A stretch of DNA of 23,721 nt from CAWDLX01 sp046728155 (GTDB lineage Bacteria > Actinomycetota > Actinomycetes > Mycobacteriales > Micromonosporaceae). The first letter of the stretch is position 1; each line of letters begins with the position of its first letter. Shown piece after piece: positions 1 to 7,460 of the stretch. The position numbers and the translations under genes are program-made. Location: the NCBI GenBank assembly GCA_046728155.1, contig JBKPDY010000102.1, positions 1 to 23,721 of the forward strand, given 5' to 3'. Under the pieces are notes generated by a model. The model was given only the letters and a program-made list of their open reading frames with translations, was not told the DNA's origin and did not search any database.

Positions 1-122
<122 letters not shown>

Positions 123-654
123 GGCCGGACTCACGTTGCCGGTGTACCTCGCGGCCGTGCCGCTCTTCGTCGGTACGTCGCGACTCGGCCAACAGCTCCC
201 GCTGCTGGGCACGAACAGCTACGTGATGCTGATTCTCGTATACGTGGGCTGGTCGCTGTCGTTCACGATCTTCTTCATGCATTCGTTCTTCAGGACCCTG
301 CCGCAGACGGTCGCCGAGGCGGCGCTGGTGGACGGCGCCTCGCACACCACCCTGTTCTTCCGGGTGATGCTGCCGATGGCGAAGCCGGGCCTGATCAGCA
401 TCGGCATCTTCAACGTCCTCGGGCAATGGAACCAGTGGTACCTGCCGGTCCTGCTCATGCAGCCCGCGGGCGGCGAGGCCAAGCATCAGGTCATCGCGCA
501 GGGACTGATCGACCTCTCGGTGAACCAGGGCTACAAGTCGGACTGGTCCGGCCTTTTCGCCGGGGTCACGATGGCGATGCTGCCGGTCCTCGCGGTGTAC
601 ATCATCTTCCAGCGCCAGGTCCAGTCCGGCCTGACCGGAGGCATCACGAAGTAG
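123..654 (+). CDS. Carbohydrate ABC transporter permease, MalG type (5' end missing)
   Basis: This is the C-terminal ~176 residues of an inner-membrane permease of a sugar-uptake ABC transporter (family usually 270-300 residues). The EAA loop that docks with the ATPase is clear: EAALVDGASHTTLFFRVMLP, at about residues 65-84 of the visible part. Hydrophobic spans precede it (around LILVYVGWSLSFTIFFM) and follow it, with a last span at VTMAMLPVLAVYIIF. The C-terminus (QRQVQSGLTGGITK) is typical of MalG/UgpE-like permeases, which end in GxxKG or similar. The gene is broken at its 5' side by the contig end; the apparent ATG at 106 lies in adapter sequence and is not a start. The sugar substrate cannot be told. 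It converges on the small minus-strand gene, with only 3 bp between the stops. Confidence 0.9.
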
Positions 655-657
655 AGC

Positions 658-876
658 TCATCCCTCCTCGTCGCGGCCGGCTGAGTCCACAGGGGACACC
701 TCGCGGAGGAACCCACGCCTGGCCAGGAAGTCGGTCAACTGCTCTCGATGGGCATCGCAGGCGAGCCAGGTCTTGCGCCGCTCGGGCGGGTGCAGCTTCG
801 GGTTGTTCCACCGCAGTGCCCAGACCGCCGCGACCCGGCACCCTTTGGCCGAACACAGGAGGGCCTCCGACGGCAT
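658..876 (-). CDS. Small Cys/His protein, putative zinc-binding
   Basis: This encodes 72 residues from an ATG at 876; an in-frame ATG at 906 would add ten. The visible metal-ligand pattern is Cys8-x4-Cys13 and Cys40-x2-His43, separated by a basic, Trp-rich segment (WALRWNNPKLHPPERRKTW), so a small zinc-ribbon-like fold is plausible (inference). From memory, short actinobacterial proteins of this kind are often labelled 'acetone carboxylase' in databases. At 72 residues it cannot be a subunit of that large enzyme, so I treat the label as misleading. I chose 876 because AAGG lies just upstream and MPSEALLC begins the cysteine-containing core. Function unknown. Confidence 0.75.
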   Translation of the reverse strand: MPSEALLCSAKGCRVAAVWALRWNNPKLHPPERRKTWLACDAHREQLTDFLARRGFLREVSPVDSAGRDEEG

Positions 877-906
877 GCCTTCAAGTGTCCCAGGCTGGGC
901 AGGCAC

Positions 907-1239
907 CGCCGGCGACCACGGGGGAAGCCGCCGGCGGAGAAGCCAATGTTAACGGTTCACCTGGCAGTAGGGCCACCCCGTGCCGTTGAGTCCTGATCTA
1001 TCCGGTCTGAGCTACTTAGCTGATCTGGGTGGGCTCCAGCTTCCGTGCAACAGGGCAGTCGCTCTAACGATCCGTGCGGAAACGATCTTGAGCCACCCTG
1101 TCGCGATGACCGGGGCGGCGGAGGTCACAGGTCTCGGGTCTGGCGGTACCGCGGGAGCAGACGGGACCTATGAGGCGTTCCGGACCCGGGGCGCTGCCGG
1201 GACATGCGACGCTTGCAGAGTCGTGCCGCCATGGCGTCG
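907..1239. other. Intergenic region upstream of the moxR operon
   Basis: No convincing gene lies here on either strand. Short open frames exist, but they show no ribosome site and no family resemblance. The region lies between two genes that diverge from it, so it should carry the promoter of the moxR-DUF58-vWA operon. I could not pick out a good -35/-10 pair by eye. Confidence 0.5.
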
Positions 1240-1245
1240 AAGGAG
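1240..1245 (+). promoter_or_regulatory. Ribosome binding site that sets the moxR start
   Basis: AAGGAG ends 5 nt before GTG 1251. It fixes the start there rather than at the upstream in-frame ATG at 1170, which has no such site. Confidence 0.75.
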
Positions 1246-1250
1246 AATAC

Positions 1251-2468
1251 GTGTCCGACCTCGCACCATCACCCGCGCCCGACTTCTCGGCGCCCACGCC
1301 CGACTCCCCGGCGTCCACGCCCGACTCCCCGGCGCCGACGCCCGACTTCTCGGCGCCCACGCCGACTGCCGGTGGTGGCTCCGGTAAGGCTTCCACCGCT
1401 GGTGACCCGAGCCCGGTCGCCGCGATGCCATCGGGGGCGCCGGTCAGCGTGACCACCCCCGCTCAGGACGCGACGCTACTCGAGCGGACGCTGTTCGAGG
1501 TCAAGCGGGTGATCGTCGGCCAGGACCGGATGATCGAGCGGATGCTCGTCGCGGTCTTGGCCCGAGGCCACTGCCTCGTCGAAGGCGTACCCGGGATCGC
1601 GAAAACCCTGGCCGTGGAGACCCTGGCGACGGTGGTGGGCGGCACCTTCGCCCGGATCCAGTTCACCCCGGACCTGGTCCCGGCCGACATCGTCGGAACC
1701 CGGATCTACCGGGCGTCGAGCGAGAAGTTCGACGTGGAGCTGGGCCCGGTCTTCGTGAACTTCCTGCTGGCCGATGAGATCAACCGCGCTCCCGCGAAGG
1801 TCCAGTCGGCCCTGCTGGAGGTAATGGCCGAGCAACACGTCTCCATCGCTGGCCAGACCTACCAGGTGCCGCGGCCGTTCCTGGTGATGGCCACCCAGAA
1901 CCCGATCGAGCAGGAGGGCGTGTATCCGCTGCCCGAGGCCCAACGCGACCGGTTCCTCCTCAAGATTGTCGTCGGGTACCCGACCGATATCGAGGAGCGC
2001 GAGATCGTCTACCGGATGGGGGTGAACCCGCCGGTGGCTGCCCAGGTGCTCGATCCGGTCGAGCTGTCGCGCCTGCAGGCTCGCGCTGACGAGGTTTTCG
2101 TCCACAACGCTCTCGTCGACTACGCCGTACGGCTGGTACTCGCGACCCGGGAGCCGGCGGCCCATGGCGTGGGCGACGTCGCCCGGCTGGTTCAGTACGG
2201 CGCGAGCCCGCGGGCCTCGCTCGGCATCGTCCGGGCGGCCCGGGCGCTGGCCCTCATGCGCGGTCGCGACTACGCACTTCCCCAGGATCTCCAGGACATC
2301 GCCCCGGAGGTGCTGCGCCATCGCCTCGTCCTCAGCTACGACGCGCTGGCCGACAACGTCTCGGCGGACCGCATCGTGGAGCGGGTCCTGCAGGCCGTAC
2401 CCCTGCCGACGGTGGCCCCGCGGCAGAGCGCCGTGCCCAGTTCGTCACCGGCGTGGCCAAGGGGCTGA
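1251..2468 (+). CDS. MoxR-family AAA+ ATPase with repetitive N-terminal extension
   Basis: This is a 405-residue AAA+ ATPase of the MoxR group. Such proteins act as chaperone-like ATPases with vWA-domain partners, often in cofactor insertion or assembly. Residues 1-70 are an unusual disordered Pro/Ser/Thr-rich leader with four 7-residue repeats (PDFSAPT/PDSPAST type, residues 10-37). The ATPase core follows: Walker A GVPGIAKT (112-119), Walker B with acidic pair DE at 175-176 (LLADEINR), sensor-1 ATQNP (214-218), then PEAQRDRF with the expected arginines. The C-terminal lid ends near residue 395. The GTG start is supported by AAGGAG. The DUF58 gene begins 3 bp after the stop, and the vWA gene overlaps that, so the three are probably one operon. 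The substrate is unknown. Confidence 0.93.
   Translation: MSDLAPSPAPDFSAPTPDSPASTPDSPAPTPDFSAPTPTAGGGSGKASTAGDPSPVAAMPSGAPVSVTTPAQDATLLERTLFEVKRVIVGQDRMIERMLVAVLARGHCLVEGVPGIAKTLAVETLATVVGGTFARIQFTPDLVPADIVGTRIYRASSEKFDVELGPVFVNFLLADEINRAPAKVQSALLEVMAEQHVSIAGQTYQVPRPFLVMATQNPIEQEGVYPLPEAQRDRFLLKIVVGYPTDIEEREIVYRMGVNPPVAAQVLDPVELSRLQARADEVFVHNALVDYAVRLVLATREPAAHGVGDVARLVQYGASPRASLGIVRAARALALMRGRDYALPQDLQDIAPEVLRHRLVLSYDALADNVSADRIVERVLQAVPLPTVAPRQSAVPSSSPAWPRG
1278..1361 (+). repeat. Four 21-bp tandem repeats inside moxR
   Basis: There are four in-frame 21-bp units, at 1278-1298, 1299-1319, 1320-1340 and 1341-1361, of the form CCCGACT(T/C)C(T/C)CGGCG(C/T)CCACG with few mismatches. Units 1 and 4 are identical. 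Each encodes seven residues (PD-F/S-S/P-A-P/S-T). The array lies wholly in the disordered leader, so copy-number change would lengthen or shorten it without breaking the frame. Confidence 0.95.
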
Positions 2469-2471
2469 CAC

Positions 2472-3407
2472 GTGGCGCAGGTGAACGGGATCAGCGCGGG
2501 ACTTCCGCTGCACGCCGAGCGGGCGGACGCGACGCTCAACCGGCTCCAGCTGGTCATCACCCGCAAGCTTGACGGGCTGCTCCAAGGGGACTACCTCGGG
2601 CTGTTGCCCGGTCCCGGAAGTGAGCCGGGGGAGTCGCGGGAATACCGACCCGGAGACGACGTCCGGCGGATGGACTGGCCGGTCACCGCCCGGACGACCG
2701 TCGCGCACGTACGGCAGACGATCGCCGACCGGGAACTGGAGGCGTGGCTCGCCGTCGACCTCTCCGCCAGCCTCGACTTCGGTACCGCCACCTGCCTCAA
2801 GCGGGATCTGGCGATCGCGGCCGCGGCGGCGGTGGCCCACCTCGTCGCCCGCGGTGGCAACCGGATCGGCGCGGTCGTCGCCACCGGTGCACATCGCCGG
2901 ATGCTTCCGGCCCGACCTGGTCGCCGCGAGGCGCAGGGGCTGCTGCGGGCGATCGCGTTCACCGAGTCCCAGCGGGGCCGGACTGATCTGGGCGCGCTCA
3001 TCGACGCGCTGAACCGCCCGCCCCGCCGCCGCGGCATGGCCGCGGTCATCTCGGACTTTCTCGTCCCGCCCGAACAGTGGGCCCGGCCGTTGCGGTTGCT
3101 GGCGGTACGCCACGACGTTCTCGCCATCGAGGTGCTCGACCCGCGCGAACTGGAACTGCCCGATGTCGGCATCCTCGCCGTGGCCGACCCGGAGACCGGC
3201 ATGGTGCACGAGGTACAAACGGGCGACCGCAAGCTGCGCCAACGCTACGCGGCCGCGGCGGCGGCGCAGCGGAGCGCGATCGCGCAGACGATCCGTACCG
3301 CCGGGGCGCAGCACCTGAGGTTGCGGACCGACTCCGACTGGCTCCTCGACATCGTCCAGTTCGTCGGCGCCGCCCGCCATGCCCGGTCGAGGGGGACCAC
3401 GCGATGA
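2472..3407 (+). CDS. DUF58 domain-containing protein
   Basis: This is a 311-residue protein of the DUF58 family, which is regularly encoded between MoxR and vWA proteins. The diagnostic motif YRPGDDVRRMDW is at residues 58-69, followed by a vWA-like half with AVDLSASLDF (about 93-102), a degenerate metal site. No signal peptide or membrane span is evident, so it is probably cytosolic or peripheral. The start is GTG at 2472, 3 bp after the moxR stop. The stop overlaps the vWA start in an ATGA junction, indicating translational coupling. The role is inferred from context: part of a MoxR-driven assembly or chaperone module. The precise function of the family is not established. Confidence 0.92.
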   Translation: MAQVNGISAGLPLHAERADATLNRLQLVITRKLDGLLQGDYLGLLPGPGSEPGESREYRPGDDVRRMDWPVTARTTVAHVRQTIADRELEAWLAVDLSASLDFGTATCLKRDLAIAAAAAVAHLVARGGNRIGAVVATGAHRRMLPARPGRREAQGLLRAIAFTESQRGRTDLGALIDALNRPPRRRGMAAVISDFLVPPEQWARPLRLLAVRHDVLAIEVLDPRELELPDVGILAVADPETGMVHEVQTGDRKLRQRYAAAAAAQRSAIAQTIRTAGAQHLRLRTDSDWLLDIVQFVGAARHARSRGTTR

Positions 3408-4357
3408 TCCGGTTCCTGTCGCCGTGGTGGCTGCTGGCGATGGTGCCGGTGCTCCTCGTGGCCGCGGCCTATCTGCTGCGCCAGCGGCGCCGCCGTTCGT
3501 TCGCGGTGCGGTTTTCCAATGTGGACCTGCTCCGGGCGGTTGCTCCGGGTGGGATCGGGCGGGTGCGCAAGCACGCTCCGGCGGCCGCATTGCTGCTGAG
3601 CCTGCTCACCTTGGCACTGGCCCTGGCGAAGCCGTCGGTGGACACGAAGGTGCCGCTCGAGCGGGCCACCGTGATGATCGCCCTCGACGTGTCGCTCTCG
3701 ATGCAGGCCAACGACGTGCAGCCGAGTCGCATCGCGGCGGCCCAGACGGCGGCGAAGGACTTCGTGGCGGAACTGCCGTCCGAGTTCAATATCGGGCTGA
3801 TCTCCTTCGCCAAGTCGGCCAATGTGATCGTGTCACCCACGAAGGACCACGAGGCGGTCGTCTCCGCTATCGACGGTCTGCAACTGGCCGAGGCGACCGC
3901 GACCGGTGAAGCCGTCTTCACCTGCCTCGACGCGATCGCCGCCGTACCGGCCGATGGCGCGCAGGGACCGCCGCCGGCCCGCATTGTGCTGCTGAGCGAC
4001 GGCTACCGGACGTACGGACGCTCCATTGAGGACGCCGCCGCGGCGGCATCGGCGGCTAACGTGCCGGTCTCGACCATCGCCTTCGGGACCGACGACGGTA
4101 CCGTCGACATCAACGGCAGTGTGCAACGGGTGCCGGTCGACCGGGCCGCACTGCAAGAGCTGGCCGAATCGACCAAGGGTCACTACTACGAGGCCGCCAG
4201 CGCTGAGGCTCTGCATCAGGTCTACCAGGACATGGGAAGCTCGATCGGGTACCGGACCAAGGCACGGGAGATCGGTGAATGGTTCGTCGGGGTCGCCCTT
4301 GTCGTGGCCATCGGGGCGGCCACAATGAGTCTACTGTGGACGTCCCGGCTGCCCTGA
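3404..4357 (+). CDS. Membrane-anchored von Willebrand factor A protein (BatA-like)
   Basis: This 317-residue protein has N-terminal membrane spans at about residues 7-25 and 58-76, a vWA domain from about 88 to 285, and a C-terminal span at about 293-311. The metal-ion-dependent adhesion site is intact: Asp95-x-Ser97-x-Ser99 (DVSLS), Thr167 and Asp199 (LLSDG). This BatA-like topology is usual for partners of MoxR ATPases. The start is ATG 3404, overlapping the DUF58 stop by 4 bp, which points to coupled translation. It is the last gene of the operon and converges with the small minus-strand membrane ORF at 4370. The ligand of the vWA domain is unknown. Confidence 0.93.
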   Translation: MIRFLSPWWLLAMVPVLLVAAAYLLRQRRRRSFAVRFSNVDLLRAVAPGGIGRVRKHAPAAALLLSLLTLALALAKPSVDTKVPLERATVMIALDVSLSMQANDVQPSRIAAAQTAAKDFVAELPSEFNIGLISFAKSANVIVSPTKDHEAVVSAIDGLQLAEATATGEAVFTCLDAIAAVPADGAQGPPPARIVLLSDGYRTYGRSIEDAAAAASAANVPVSTIAFGTDDGTVDINGSVQRVPVDRAALQELAESTKGHYYEAASAEALHQVYQDMGSSIGYRTKAREIGEWFVGVALVVAIGAATMSLLWTSRLP

Positions 4358-4369
4358 CCATATGCCCGG

Positions 4370-4459
4370 TCAGGTGGCGGCGGAGCTGACCAGAACGAAG
4401 ATGACCGCGATCCAGATGGCGAATAGCGCGAAGCCGACGTGGGCGGCGTAACGGTTCAT
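4370..4459 (-). CDS. Candidate 29-residue single-span membrane microprotein
   Basis: A very short minus-strand ORF starts at ATG 4459 and stops with TGA at 4370. It starts MNRYAAHVG, continues as one uninterrupted hydrophobic stretch (FALFAIWIAVIFVLVSS), and ends AAT. GGGAG lies 8 nt upstream of the ATG, a good ribosome site. A basic residue near the start followed by a single span of ~19 residues is typical of small membrane regulators or subunits. It is convergent with the vWA gene, with 12 bp between the stops. I do not recognise a family. Confidence is limited by its size, although the ribosome site and the clean span both speak for it. Confidence 0.55.
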   Translation of the reverse strand: MNRYAAHVGFALFAIWIAVIFVLVSSAAT

Positions 4460-4475
4460 CGTGGCTGCTCCCGGC

Positions 4476-4847
4476 GATCGGCCGCCGGGGGGGGTGGAGT
4501 CCGGCCGCGGCGACGTGGCTGAGGATGTGCGGAGCAGTCGTACCGGACTGTGTCAGCTTGGCGGCGAACGCTCGCTCAGGGCTACTGTCCGCTCAGGACT
4601 GACGAGAGGCCCGGCCACGACTGGAAGGATCGCTACTTCGCACAGCGATCACCTCCAGCGGTCAGGCGAGTTCAGGCCGTTGTGCAGTTTACCCGAGGGT
4701 ACCGGTCCAGCGGGTCACATATTGGCCTGGCTGTGGATCGGCTGTTCGGCCCACGACGCCTCAGCCAAACGATCATGCCCCGACGCGCCCCGGCGACCTG
4801 CCAACCCATAGTCTTCGTCAGGGAGATCCCTCGGCCGCGTACGAAGT
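4476..4847. other. Intergenic region upstream of fabG
   Basis: About 370 bp without a supportable gene. It contains a run of eight G (4487-4494). A possible -10 box TAGTCT at 4809-4814 lies upstream of fabG, but no matching -35 is visible. It should carry the promoter of the fabG-inhA-hemH operon and, on the left, the promoter of the small minus-strand ORF. Confidence 0.4.
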
Positions 4848-4852
4848 GGAGG
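4848..4852 (+). promoter_or_regulatory. Ribosome binding site that sets the fabG start
   Basis: GGAGG ends 5 nt before GTG 4858. The alternative in-frame GTG at 4846 overlaps this site, which argues against it. Confidence 0.75.
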
Positions 4853-4857
4853 CCACG

Positions 4858-5562
4858 GTGGCGAGGACTGTGTTGGTGACCGGGGGCAACCGCGGCATCG
4901 GGCTCTCGATCGCGCAGGCCTTCGCCGAGCAGGGCGACCGGGTCGCCATCACGCATCGCGGCAGTGGTGGCCCCGCGGGCATGATGGCCGTCCGGTGCGA
5001 CGTCACCGACCCGACCGCGGTCGATGCCGCGTTCACCGCGATCGAAGGTGAGGTCGGGCCGGTCGAGGTCCTGGTCGCCAACGCCGGAATCACCGAGGAC
5101 ACGCTGCTCATGCGGATGAGCGAGGACCAGTTCACCCGCGTCATCGACACGAATTTGACCGGCGCATGGCGGTGTGCCCGCCGGGCGGCGACGAAGATGG
5201 TTCGCGGTCGGTGGGGTCGGATGATCTTCATCTCGTCGGTGGTCGGCCTGTACGGCGGCCCGGGCCAGGTGAACTACGCCGCGAGCAAGGCCGGCCTGGT
5301 CGGGATGGCCAGGTCCATCACCCGCGAGCTCGGCACCCGCAACGTCACGGCGAACGTTGTGGCGCCCGGGTTCGTCGACACCGACATGACGTCCGTGTTG
5401 TCGGACGAGCGCCGAGCCGAGATCCTGAAGGCAATCCCGGCCGGCCGGTTCGCCACCCAGACCGAGGTGGCCGCGGTCTGTACCTGGATCGCGAGTGACG
5501 CGGCCGGGTATGTCACCGGCGCGGTCATCCCGGTCGACGGCGGCCTCGGTATGGGTCACTGA
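4858..5562 (+). CDS. fabG: 3-oxoacyl-[acyl-carrier-protein] reductase FabG
   Basis: This is a 234-residue short-chain dehydrogenase that reduces 3-oxoacyl-ACP with NADPH in type II fatty acid synthesis in the cytoplasm. The cofactor-binding TGGNRGIG is at residues 8-15 and NAG at 75-77. The catalytic triad is Ser127, Tyr140 and Lys144, in SSVVGLYGGPGQVNYAASK, with the canonical 13- and 4-residue spacing. The C-terminus keeps ITGxVIPVDGGLGMGH-like features (VTGAVIPVDGGLGMGH). It is the first gene of fabG-inhA-hemH, the same order known for mabA-inhA-hemH in mycobacteria. The inhA gene follows after 29 bp. It corresponds to MabA/FabG1, but slightly shorter at the N-terminus. Confidence 0.95.
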   Translation: MARTVLVTGGNRGIGLSIAQAFAEQGDRVAITHRGSGGPAGMMAVRCDVTDPTAVDAAFTAIEGEVGPVEVLVANAGITEDTLLMRMSEDQFTRVIDTNLTGAWRCARRAATKMVRGRWGRMIFISSVVGLYGGPGQVNYAASKAGLVGMARSITRELGTRNVTANVVAPGFVDTDMTSVLSDERRAEILKAIPAGRFATQTEVAAVCTWIASDAAGYVTGAVIPVDGGLGMGH

Positions 5563-5591
5563 CCGTTTCCAGACAGGAGCAGGAGGATCAC

Positions 5592-6362
5592 GTGTCCGGA
5601 CTCATGGCCGGCAAGCGGTTACTCATCACCGGCATTCTCACCGAGCAGTCGATCGCGTTCGCCGTCGCCCGGCTGGCTCAGGAGCAGGGGGCCCAGATCG
5701 TGCTGACCGCGTTCGGGCGGACCATGTCGATCGTCGAGCGGTACAAGAAGCGATTGCCGGCCGAGGCTCCTTTGCTCGAACTTGATGTCACCGACTCCGG
5801 GCACTTCGCCACGCTTGCCGATCGGATACGCGAGCACGTGGACGGTCTCGACGGGGTACTGCACTCCATCGCCAACGGTCCACAGTCGACACTTGGCGGC
5901 GGGTTCCTCACCGCCGAGTGGCCGGACGTCGCATCCGCGATCCAGATCTCCACGTACTCGTACAAGGCTCTCGCGATGGCCTGCGAACCGCTGCTCTCGC
6001 CCGGCTCCTCCGTCGTGGGACTGACCTTCGACGCCACCCAGGCCTGGCCGGCGTACGACTGGATGGGGGTGGCCAAGGCCGGGCTCGAGTCGACCAACCG
6101 GTACCTCGCCCGCTACCTCGGACCGAAGGGGATCCGGGTCAACCTCGTCTCGGCCGGTCCACTCCGGACGATGGCGGCGAAGTCGATTCCAGGCTTCGCC
6201 CAGTTCGAGGACGCGTGGGTGGCGCGTGCTCCGCTGGGCTGGAATCTCGGTGACACCGAACCCGCCGCACGGGCCTGCGTGGCGCTGATGTCGGACTGGT
6301 TCCCGGCGACGACGGGGGAGATCGTGCACGCCGACGGCGGCTTCCACGCCGTTGGAGCATGA
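5592..6362 (+). CDS. inhA: Enoyl-[acyl-carrier-protein] reductase (NADH), InhA/FabI
   Basis: This 256-residue enzyme catalyses the last step of fatty-acid elongation, reduction of trans-2-enoyl-ACP. It aligns well with mycobacterial InhA as I remember it: start MSGLMAGKRLLITGI, SIAF motif at 20-23, EQGAQIVLT, LLELDV, Phe146 and the catalytic pair Tyr155-x6-Lys162 (PAYDWMGVAK). The C-terminus ends with TTGEIVHADGG. One difference stands out: the substrate-binding loop between PLRT and RAPLGW is about ten residues shorter than in mycobacterial InhA, which suggests shorter acyl substrates. The start is GTG 5592, with AGGAGG (5581-5586) 5 nt upstream. It sits between fabG and hemH. FabI is an equally valid name. 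Confidence 0.95.
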   Translation: MSGLMAGKRLLITGILTEQSIAFAVARLAQEQGAQIVLTAFGRTMSIVERYKKRLPAEAPLLELDVTDSGHFATLADRIREHVDGLDGVLHSIANGPQSTLGGGFLTAEWPDVASAIQISTYSYKALAMACEPLLSPGSSVVGLTFDATQAWPAYDWMGVAKAGLESTNRYLARYLGPKGIRVNLVSAGPLRTMAAKSIPGFAQFEDAWVARAPLGWNLGDTEPAARACVALMSDWFPATTGEIVHADGGFHAVGA

Positions 6363-6371
6363 CACGTAACT

Positions 6372-7382
6372 ATGGAGTACGACGCTCTCCTGCTGGTCTC
6401 TTTCGGTGGGCCGGAGGCTCCCGACGACGTGATGCCATTTCTGCGCAACGTCGTACGAGGGCGCAACGTACCGGATGAGCGGCTGGCCGGGGTCGCCGAG
6501 CACTACCTTCACTTCGGCGGCATCTCGCCCATCAACCAGCACTGCCGGCAGCTGCTCGCCGCCCTCCGTGCCGACCTGGACCGGCACGCAATCGGGCTGC
6601 CGCTCTACTGGGGCAACCGTAACTGGACACCGTACCTGCGCGACGCGGTCGCCCAGATGCGCGACGACGGTGTGGGCCGCGCGCTCGCATTCGTGACCAG
6701 CCCGTACGGCTCGTACTCATCCTGCCGGCAGTACCTGGACGACATCGCGGGGGCCCGCGCCGAGGTGGGCGCGGACGCGCCGCAGATCGACAAGATCCGG
6801 CATTATCACGACCACCCCGGGTTCGTCGGCCCGCACGCGGACGGCGTACGCGCGGCGCTGGCGCGACTGGGCGATGTGCGACCGGTCCGTCTGGTCTTCA
6901 CCGCACACTCGATTCCGTCCACGATGGAGGATCACAGCGGGCCGCACGGCCATCGCTACACCGTGCAGCTACGCGAGGCGGCGGCGTTGGTGGCCCAGGC
7001 CGGCGCGCCCGGGTTGAGTTGGGATCTGGCCTGGCAGTCGCGCTCCGGGCCGCCGGGGGTCCCGTGGCTGGAGCCTGATCTCAACGACCACCTCGAGGTG
7101 CTGGCGAAGTCGGGCGTACGCGCGGTCGTGGTGAGCCCGATCGGGTTCGTTTCCGACCACCTCGAGGTGGCCTGGGATCTGGACGAGGAGGCGGCTCGGA
7201 CGGCGGCGAGCATGGGCCTCGCCTTTGCCCGGGCGGCCACTCCCGACACCGATCCCCGGTTCGTGGCGATGGTCCGCGATCTCATCAGGGAGCGGCTCGA
7301 CCCGGCCATGCCTCGCGCCCGCCTGGGCTCACAGCCGGTCTGGGACATCTGTCCCGTGGGCTGTTGTCTCACCAATCCATAG
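6372..7382 (+). CDS. hemH: Coproporphyrin III ferrochelatase (HemH/CpfC)
   Basis: This 336-residue ferrochelatase inserts Fe2+ into coproporphyrin III in the actinobacterial/firmicute haem pathway. LLLVSFGGPE at the start and FTAHSIP with catalytic His179 are family hallmarks, and Glu265 lies in VSDHLEV. Four cysteines fit the actinobacterial [2Fe-2S] cluster: Cys118 (SSCRQY) and Cys327, Cys331 and Cys332 in the C-terminal CPVGCCLTNP. The start is ATG 6372, 9 bp after the inhA stop, with no strong ribosome site, so translation may be coupled. Grouping with fatty-acid genes is the conserved actinobacterial fabG-inhA-hemH arrangement. In this pathway the enzyme acts before coproheme decarboxylase, hence the alternative name cpfC. 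Confidence 0.96.
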   Translation: MEYDALLLVSFGGPEAPDDVMPFLRNVVRGRNVPDERLAGVAEHYLHFGGISPINQHCRQLLAALRADLDRHAIGLPLYWGNRNWTPYLRDAVAQMRDDGVGRALAFVTSPYGSYSSCRQYLDDIAGARAEVGADAPQIDKIRHYHDHPGFVGPHADGVRAALARLGDVRPVRLVFTAHSIPSTMEDHSGPHGHRYTVQLREAAALVAQAGAPGLSWDLAWQSRSGPPGVPWLEPDLNDHLEVLAKSGVRAVVVSPIGFVSDHLEVAWDLDEEAARTAASMGLAFARAATPDTDPRFVAMVRDLIRERLDPAMPRARLGSQPVWDICPVGCCLTNP

Positions 7383-7416
7383 TGGACGGGCCTGGCCAGC
7401 CATCGCCGCCGGGCCT

Positions 7417-7422
7417 TATCCT
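7417..7422 (+). promoter_or_regulatory. Possible -10 box of the TIR-EF-Tu gene
   Basis: TATCCT fits the actinobacterial TANNNT -10 consensus and lies 38 nt before the TTG start. No good -35 is visible. If real, the gene is transcribed separately from hemH, with a short leader. Confidence 0.35.
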
Positions 7423-7445
7423 GCGGGGGCGCATGACCTACCACA

Positions 7446-7453
7446 GGGGGGAG
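7446..7453 (+). promoter_or_regulatory. Ribosome binding site of the TIR-EF-Tu gene
   Basis: GGGGGGAG ends 7 nt before TTG 7461. It supports that uncommon start codon, which begins exactly at the first TIR strand. The upstream ATG at 7433 is in another frame. Confidence 0.65.
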
Positions 7454-7460
7454 CAGGCGG

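Noticed and set aside
1278..1361. CRISPR array
   Set aside because: Units are contiguous, without spacers, and in frame in moxR.
2445..3590. Long minus-strand open frame opposite the DUF58 gene
   Set aside because: High-GC antisense shadow with no family resemblance; the plus strand carries a clear operon.
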